A stretch of DNA of 64,000 nucleotides. Source: Apostichopus japonicus (lineage: Eukaryota > Echinodermata > Holothuroidea > Aspidochirotida > Stichopodidae). The translations under genes and the position numbers were made by a program. The notes under the pieces are model-generated. The model was not told the DNA's origin. It ran no database searches and saw only the letters and a program-made list of their open reading frames with translations. Positions 55,541 to 64,000 of the stretch are shown here, one piece after another (position 1 is the stretch's first letter; each line of letters begins with the position of its first letter). The stretch lies in contig NC_092580.1 of NCBI RefSeq assembly GCF_037975245.1, positions 8,717,001-8,781,000 on the forward strand. The letters run 5' to 3'.

Positions 55541-58500
55541 CCGATCAATCGAATTTGCGGCACCGATCAATCAAATATGTGGCACCGATCAATCGAATGT
55601 TCGACACCGATCAATCGAATGTTCGACACCCATCAATCGAATGTTCGACAACCATCAAACGAATGTGCGACACCCATCAATCGAATGTGCGACACCCATT
55701 AATCGAATGTCCGACAACCATAAATCGAATGTTCGACAACGATCAGCCGAATATGCGACCCCTATCAATCGAATGTTCGACAACCATCAATCGAATGTGC
55801 GACATGGATCAATCAAATGTTCGACACCTATCAATCGAATGTTCGACACCGATCAATCGAATTTGCGTCACCGATCAATCGAATTTGCGGCACCGATCAA
55901 TCAAATGTGTGGCACCGATCAATCGAATGTTCGACACCGATCAATCGAATGTTCGACACCCATCAATCGAATGTTCGACACCGATCAATCGAATGTTCGA
56001 CACCCATCAATCGAATGTTCGACACCGATCAATCGAATGTGCGACACAGATCAATCGAATGTCCGACAACCATCAACCGAATGGGCGACATCGATCAATC
56101 GAATGTTCGACACCGATCAATCGAATATACGACACCGATCAATCGAATGTGCGACACCCATTAATCGAATGTCCGACAACCATTAAGCGAATGTTCGACA
56201 ACGATCAGCCGAATATGCGATTCCTGTCAATCGAATGTTCGACAACCATCAATCGAATGTGCGACACAGATCAATCGAATGTGCGAGACCTATCAATCGA
56301 ATGTGCGACACAGATCAATCGAATGTTCGACACCGATCAAGCGAATATACGACACCTATCAATCAAATGTGCGACATGGATCAATCCAATGTTCGACACC
56401 GATCAATCGAATGTTCGACACCGATCAATCGAATGTTCGACACCCATTAATCGAATCTTCGACACCGATCAATCGAATGTTCGACACCGATCAATCGAAT
56501 GTTCGACACCCATCAATCGAATGTTCGACACCCATCGATCGAATGTTCGACACCGATCAATCGAATGTTCGACACCGATCAATCGAATGTTCGACACCCA
56601 TCAATCGAATGTTCGACACCCATCAATCGAATGTTCGACACCGATCAATCGAATTTGCGGCACCGATCAATCGAATGTTCGACACCAATCGACCGAATGT
56701 GCGACAACCATCAATCGAATGTGCGACACCAATTAAACGAATGTTCGACACCGATTAAACAAATGTTCGACACCGATCAATCGAATGTGCGACACCTATC
56801 AATCAAATGTGCGACACCGATAAATCGAATGTTCGACACCCATCAATCGAATGTTCGACACCCATCAATCGAATGTTCGACACCCATCAATCGAATGTTC
56901 GACACCGATCAATCGAATGTTCGACACCGATCAATCGAATGTTCGACACCCATCAATCGAATGTTCGACACCCATCAATCGAATGTGCGACAACTATCAA
57001 TCGAATGTGCGACACAGATCAATCGAATGTTCGACACCGATCAATCGAATATACGACACCTATCAATCAAATGTGCGACATGGATCAATCCAATGTTCGA
57101 CACCGATCAATCGAATGTTCGACACCGATCAATCGAATTAGCGGCACCGATCAATCGAATGTTCGACACCCATCGATCGAATGTTCGACACCCATCGATC
57201 GAATGTTCGACACCGATCAATCGAATGTTCGACACAGATCAATCGAATGTTCGACACCCATCAATCGAATGTTCGACACCCATCAATCGAATGTTCGACA
57301 CCGATCAATCGAATTTGCGGCACCGATCAATCGAATGTTCGACACCAATCGACCGAATGTGCGACAACCATCAATCGAATGTGCGACACCAATTAAACGA
57401 ATGTTCGACACCGATTAAACAATTGTTCGACACCGATCAATCGAATGTGCGACACCTATCAATCAAATGTGCGACACCGATCAATCGAATGTTCGACACC
57501 CATCAATCGAATGTTCGACACCCATCAATCGAATGTTCGACACCGATCAATCGAATGTTCGACACCCATCAATCGAATGTTCGACACCCATCAATCGAAT
57601 GTTCGACACCCATCAATCGAATGTTCGACACCCATCAATCGAATGTGCTACACCGATCAATCGAATGTTTGACACCCATTAATCGAATGTCCGACAACCA
57701 TCAATCGAATGTTCGACAACGATCAGCCGAATATGCGACCCCTATCAATCGAATGTTCGACAACCATCCATCAATAAAATGTGCGACACAGATCAATCGA
57801 ATGTGCGACACCCATCAGTGGAATGTTCGACACCTATCATTCGAATGTACGACAAAGATCAATCAAATGTTCTACACCAATCATCCAATGTTCGACACCG
57901 ATCAATCGTATGTCCGACACCGGTAAATCGAATGTGCGGTACCGATGAATCGAATAGGCGACACCAATTAATCGAATGTTCGACACCCATCAATCGAATG
58001 TTCGACAACCATCAAACGAATGTGCGACACCCATCAATCGAATCTTCGACACCCATCAATCGAATCTTCGACACCCATCAATCGAATGTGCGACACAGAA
58101 CAATCGAATGTGCTACACCGATTAAACGAATGTTCGACACCGATCAATCGAATGTGCGACACCGATTAAACGAATGTTCGACACCGATCAATCGAATGTT
58201 CGACACCCATCAATCGAATGTGTGGCACCGATCAATCGAATGTTTGACACCGATCAATCGAATGTTCGACACCTATGAATCGAATGTTCGACACCCATCA
58301 ATCGAATGTTCGACACCGATCAATCGAATGTTCGACACCGATCAATCGAATGTTCGACACCGATCTTCCAATGTTCGACACCGATCAATCGAATTTGCGG
58401 CACCGATCAATCAAATGTGTGGCACCGATCAATCGAATATACGACACCGATCAATCAAATGTGCGACATGGATCAATCAAATGTTCGACACCTATCAATC

Positions 58501-58898
58501 GAATGTTCGACACCGATCAATCAAATTTGCGGCACCGATCAATCGAATTTGCGGCACCGATCAATCAAATGTGTGGCACCGATCAATCGAATGTTCGACA
58601 CCGATCAATCGAATGTTCAACACCCATCAATCGAATGTTCGACACCGATCAATCGAATGTTCGACACCCATCAATCGAATGTTCGACACCGATCAATCGA
58701 ATGTGCGACACAGATCAATCGAATGTCCGACAACCATCAACCGAATGTGCAACATCGATCAATCGAATGTTCGACACCGATCAATCGAATATACGACACC
58801 GATCAATCGAATGTGCGACACCCATTAATCGAATGTCCGACAACCATTAATCGAATGTTCGACAACGATCAGCCGAATATGCGATTCCTGTCAATCGA

Positions 58899-59770
58899 AT
58901 GTTCGACAACCATCAATCGGTTGTGCGACACAGATCAATCGAATGTGCGACACCTATCAATCGAATGTGCGACACAGATCAATCGAATGTTCGACACCGA
59001 TCAATCGAATATACGACACCTATCAATCAAATGTGCGACATGGATCAATCCAATGTTCGACACCGATCAATCGAATGTTCGACACCGATCAATCGAATTA
59101 GCGGCACCGATCAATCAAATGTGTGGCACCGATCAATCGAATGTTCGACACCGATCAATCGAATGTTCGACACCGATCAATCGAATGTTCGACACCCATT
59201 AATCGAATCTTCGACACCGATCAATCGAATGTTCGACACCCATCAATCGAATGTTCGACACCCATCGATCGAATGTTCGACACCGATCAATCGAATTTGC
59301 GGCACCGATCAATCGAATGTTCGACACCAATCGACCGAATGTGCGACAACCATTAATCGAATGTGCGACACCAATTAAACGAACGTTCGACACCGATTAA
59401 ACGAATGTTCGACACCGATCAATCGAATGTGCGACACCTATCAATCAAATGTGCGACACCGATCAATCGAATGTTCGACACCCATGAATCGAATGTTCGA
59501 CACCCATGAATCGAATGTTCGACACCGATCAATCGAATGTTCGACACCTATCAACCGAATGTGCGACACAGATCAATCGATGTGCTACACCGATTAAACG
59601 AATGTTCGACACCGATCAATCGAATGTGCTGCACCGATTAAGCGAATGTTCGACACCGGTCAATCGAATATACGACACCTATCAATCAAATGTGCGACAT
59701 GGATCAATCAAATCTTCGACACCGATCAATCGAATGTTCGACACCGATCAATCGAATTTGCGGCACCGAT
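58899..59770 (+). repeat. module shared with 15,665, 33,505, 36,982 and 42,155
   Basis: The module starts with the rare CAATCGGTTGTGCGAC unit. It also has the GAATTAGCGG unit and the CCATCGATCG unit in the same order as at 15665 and 33505 (offsets 43,234 and 17,840). The copy at 42155 is cut short after about 290 bp and joined to another module. Confidence 0.8.
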
Positions 59771-62449
59771 CAATCAAATGTGTGGCACAGATCAATCGAA
59801 TGTTCGACACCGATCAATCGGATGTTCGACACCCATCAATCGAATGTTCGACACCGATCAATCGAATGTTCGACAACGATCAATCGAATATGCGACACAG
59901 ATCAATCGAATGTTCGACACCCATCAACCGAATGTGCGACATCGATCAATCGGATGTTCGACACCCATCAATCGAATGTTCGACACCGATCAATCGAATG
60001 TTCGACAACGATCAATCGAATATGCGACACAGATCAATCGAATGTTCGACACCCATCAACCGAATGTGCGACATCGATCAATCGAATGTTCGACACCGAT
60101 CAATCGAATATACGACACCGATCAATCGAATGTGCGACACCCATTAATCGAATGTCCGACAACCATCAATCGAATGTTCGAAAACGATCAGCGGAATATG
60201 CGACCCCTATCAATCGAATGTTCGACAACCATCAATCGAATGTGCGACACAGATCAATCGAATGTTCGAATTCTATCAATCGAATGTTCGACACCTATCA
60301 ATCGAATGTGCGACACAGATCAATCGAATGTTCGACACCCATCAACCGAATGTGCGACACAGATCAATCGAATGTGCGAGACCTATCAATCGAATGTGCG
60401 ACACAGATCAATCGAATGTGCGACACCCATTAATCGAATGTCCGACAACCATCAATCGAATGTTCGACAACGATCAGCGGAATATGCGACCCCTATCAAT
60501 CGAATGTTCGACAACCATCAATCGAATGTGCGACACAGATCAATCGAATGTTCGAATTCTATCAATCGAATGTTCGACACCTATCAATCGAATGTGCGAC
60601 ACAGATCAATCGAATGTTCGACACCCATCAATCGAATGTGCGACACAGATCAATCGAATGTTCGACACCCATCAACCGAATGTGCGACCCCTATCAATCG
60701 AATGTTCGACAACCATCAATCGTATGTCCGACACCGGTAAATCAAATGTGCGGTACCGATGAATCTAATAGGCGACACCCATTAATCGAATGTTCGACAC
60801 CCATCAATCGAATGTTCGACAACCATCAAACGAATGTGCGACACCCATCAATCGAATCCTCGACACCCATCAATCGAATGTTCGACACCCATCAATCGAA
60901 TGTGCGACACAGATCAATCGAATGTGCTACACCGATTAAACGAATGTTCGAAACCGATCAATCGAATGTTCGACACCCATCAACCAAATGTGCGACACAG
61001 ATCAATCGAATGTTCGACACCGATCAATCGAATATACGACACCGATCAATCGAATGTGCTACACCGATTATCCAATGTTCGACACCGATCAATCGAATGT
61101 GCTACACCGATTAAACGAATGTTCGACACCGATCAATCGAATGTTCGACACCCATCAATCAAATGTGTGGCACCGATCAATCGAATGTTCGACACCGATC
61201 AATCGAATGTTCGACACCCATCAATCGAATGTTCGACACCCATCAATCGAATATACGACACCGATCAATCGAATATACGACACCCATTAATCGAATGTCC
61301 GACAACCATCAATCGAATGTTCGACAACGATCAGCCGAATATGCGACCCCTATCAATCGAATGTTCGACAACCATCCATCAATAAAATGTGCGACACAGA
61401 TCAATCGAATGTGCGACACCCATCAGTGGAATGTTCGACACCTATCATTCGAATGTACGACAAAGATCAATCAAATGTTCTACACCAATCATCCAATGTT
61501 CGACACCGATCAATCGTATGTCCGACACCGGTAAATCGAATGTGCGGTACCGATGAATCGAATAGGCGACACCAATTAATCGAATGTTCGACACCCATCA
61601 ATCGAATGTTCGACAACCATCAAACGAATGTGCGACACCCATCAATCGAATCTTCGACACCCATCAATCGAATGTTCGACACCCATCAATCGAATGTGCG
61701 ACACAGATCAATCGAATGTGCTACACCGATTAAACGAATGTTCGACACCGATCAATCGAATGTGCGACACCGATTAAACGAATGTTCGACACCGATCAAT
61801 CGAATGTTCGACACCCATCAATCGAATGTGTGGCACCGATCAATCGAATGTTCGACACCGATCAATCGAATGTTCGACACCTATGAATCGAATATTCGAC
61901 ACCCATCAATCGAATGTTCGACACCGATCAATCGAATGTTCGACACCGATCAATCGAATGTTCGACACCGATCTTCCAATGTTCGACACCGATCAATCGA
62001 ATTTGCGGCACCGATCAATCAAATGTGTGGCACCGATCAATCGAATATACGACACCGATCAATCAAATGTGCGACATGGATCAATCAAATGTTCGACACC
62101 TATCAATCGAATGTTCGACACCGATCAATCGAATTTGCGGCACCGATCAATCGAATTTGCGGCACCGATCAATCAAATGTGTAACACCGATCAATCGAAT
62201 GTTCGACACCGATCAATCGAATGTTCGACACCCATCAATCGAATGTTCGACACCGATCAATCGAATGTTCGACACCCATCAATCGAATGTTCGACACCGA
62301 TCAATCGAATGTGCGACACAGATCAATCGAATTTCCGACAACCATCAACCGAATGTGCGACATCGATCAATCGAATGTTCGACACCGATCAATCGAATAT
62401 ACGACACCGATCAATCGAATGTGCGACACCCATTAATCGAATGTCCGAC

Positions 62450-63880
62450 AACCATTAATCGAATGTTCGACAACGATCAGCCGAATATGCGATTCCTGTC
62501 AATCGAATGTTCGACAACCATCAATCGAATGTGCGACACAGATCAATCGAATGTGCGACACCTATCAATCGAATGTGCGACACAGATCAATCGAATGTTC
62601 GACACCGATCAATCGAATATACGACACCTATCAATCAAATGTGCGATATGGATCAATCAAATGTTTGACACCTATCAATCGAATGTTCGACACCGATCAA
62701 TCGAATTTGCGGCACCGATCAATCGAATTTGCGGCACCGATCAATCAAATGTGTGGCACCGATCAATCGAATGTTCGACACCCATCAATCGAATGTGTGG
62801 CACCGATCAATCGAATGTTCGACACCGATCAATCGAATGTTCGACACCTATGAATCGAATGTTCGACACCCATCAATCGAATGTTCGACACCGATCAATC
62901 GAATGTTCGACACCGATCAATCGAATGTTCGACACCGATCTTCCAATGTTCGACACCGATCAATCGAATTTGCGGCACCGATCAATCAAATGTGTGGCAC
63001 CGATCAATCAAATGTGCGACATGGATCAATCAAATGTGCGACATGGATCAATCAAATGTTCGACACCTATCAATCGAATGTTCGACACCGATCAATCGAA
63101 TTTGCGGCACCGATCAATCGAATTTGCGGCACCGATCAATCAAATGTGTGGCACCGATCAATCGAATGTTCGACACCCATCAATCGAATGTTCGACACCG
63201 ATCAATCGAATGTTCGACACCCATCAATCGAATGTTCGACACCGATCAATCGAATGTGCGACACCGATCAATCGAATGTCCGACAACCATCAACCGAATG
63301 TGCGACATCGATCAATCGAATGTTCGACACCGATCAATCGAATATACGACACCGATCAATCGAATGTGCGACACCCATTAATCGAATGTCCGACAACCAT
63401 TAATCGAATGTTCGACAACGATCAGCCGAATATGCGATTCCTGTCAATCGAATGTTCGACAACCATCAATCGAATGTGCGACACAGATCAATCGAATGTG
63501 CGACACCTATCAATCGAATGTGCGACACAGATCAATCGAATGTTCGACACCGATCAATCGAATATACGACACCTATCAATCAAATGTGCGATATGGATCA
63601 ATCAAATGTTCGACACCTATCAATCGAATGTTCGACACCGATCAATCGAATTTGCGGCACCGATCAATCGAATTTGCGGCACCGATCAATCAAATGTGTG
63701 GCACCGATCAATCGAATGTTCGACACCGATCAATCGAATGTTCGACACCCATCAATCGAATGTTCGACACCCATTAATCGAATGTTCGACACCGATCAAT
63801 CGAATTTGCGGCACCGATCAATCGAATGTTCGACACCAATCGACCGAATGTGCGACAACCATCAATCGAATGTGCGACAT
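62450..63880 (+). repeat. module shared with 45,200-46,530 (offset 17,250)
   Basis: Unit order at 62551-63777 matches 45301-46527, including the GTGCGATATGG units and paired TTTGCGGCACC units. One difference is TTTGCTGCACC near 45720 versus TTTGCGGCACC near 62970. The array continues past this module to the window edge. Confidence 0.75.
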
Positions 63881-64000
63881 TAATTAAACGAATGTTCGAC
63901 ACCGATTAAACGAATGTTCGACACCGATCAATCGAATGTGCGACACCTATCAATCGAATGTGCGACACCGATCAATCGAATGTTCGACACCCATCAATCG

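Larger units (their letters stand above)
2810..64000 (+). repeat. giant 22-bp satellite array, 2,781 head-to-tail units, open at the right edge
   Basis: The consensus unit is half-unit GATCAATCGAA plus half-unit TGTTCGACACC (A7 T5 G4 C6). Common variants change TT to TG, CGA to CGG, CACC to CACA, and GATC to CATC or TATC. Other recurrent types carry ATATACGACACC, TTTGCGGCACC, GTGTGGCACC, CGACATGGATC, or the EcoRI-containing TTCGAATTCTATC. The first complete unit starts at 2810 and a unit ends exactly at 64000. Summing landmark intervals gives 2,781 units and +9 net bases (2,781 x 22 + 9 = 61,191). All units lie in the same orientation. I saw no insertion of other sequence. Each unit carries one ATG, two TCGA sites, usually one GATC, and up to three CpGs. 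Function is unknown; the usual candidates are heterochromatic or centromere-/subtelomere-associated satellite. Confidence 0.97.

Noticed and set aside
2810-64000. CRISPR array
   Set aside because: The repeats are directly abutting 22-bp units with no spacers, and there are no cas genes; the context is eukaryotic.
2526-64000. One secreted protein with a very long 22-residue repeat domain
   Set aside because: The frame from the signal-like N-terminus ends at 3245 after about 20 units. Indels of +4 and -1 are copied without regard to frame, so long-range coding constraint is not supported.
2810-64000. Telomere repeat or known CENP-B-box satellite
   Set aside because: The unit does not match a TTAGGG-type repeat or the CENP-B box pattern. 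Chromosomal position cannot be judged from the window.
2810-64000. Assembly artefact from read-error stacking
   Set aside because: The exact closure of the indel ledger and the shared rare variants argue for genuine sequence at unit level. Copy number of whole modules still cannot be verified here.

Overview
The window is eukaryotic and most likely from an invertebrate metazoan. It has one short unique flank, low-complexity and decayed-repeat intergenic DNA, one open reading frame whose start resembles the 5' end of a CR1/L2-type LINE open reading frame, and then more than 61 kb of a single tandem satellite. No bacterial-style operon, rRNA, tRNA or CRISPR array was seen. The species cannot be named from the sequence.

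Layout. Bases 1-2525 are non-satellite DNA. They hold a possible dispersed-element fragment with G/C-rich hairpins (about 161-1302), a poly-T tract, and a decayed tandem repeat with a period of about 145 bp (about 1563-2165). An ATG in good context at 2526 opens a frame coding 95 residues of non-repeat protein: a hydrophobic N-terminus followed by a very basic Arg/Gly/Lys tail. At base 2810 the frame runs directly into the satellite and stops at 3245.

Bases 2810-64000 are one head-to-tail array of a 22-bp unit. It can be written as half-unit GATCAATCGAA followed by half-unit TGTTCGACACC. The array runs off the right edge. I saw no other sequence inserted and no inverted unit. Hand bookkeeping closes exactly: 2,781 units x 22 bp + 9 net indel bases = 61,191 bp. 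All length changes come from a few recognisable odd-length unit variants, repeatedly copied. Substitution variants and these odd-length units work as barcodes. They show nested, mosaic higher-order repeats of about 1.0, 1.15, 2.1-2.25, 3.2-3.65 and 4.7-5.2 kb, some nearly identical.

Almost all long forward reading frames here are a property of the satellite. The consensus unit has no stop in any forward frame, and 22 is not a multiple of 3. All three forward frames therefore encode the same 22-residue cyclic peptide, while the reverse strand meets a TGA in each frame every 66 bp. I do not annotate these frames as genes. The points of real interest are the satellite/ORF junction, the rigid unit length, the higher-order structure and the frame-neutral coding property.
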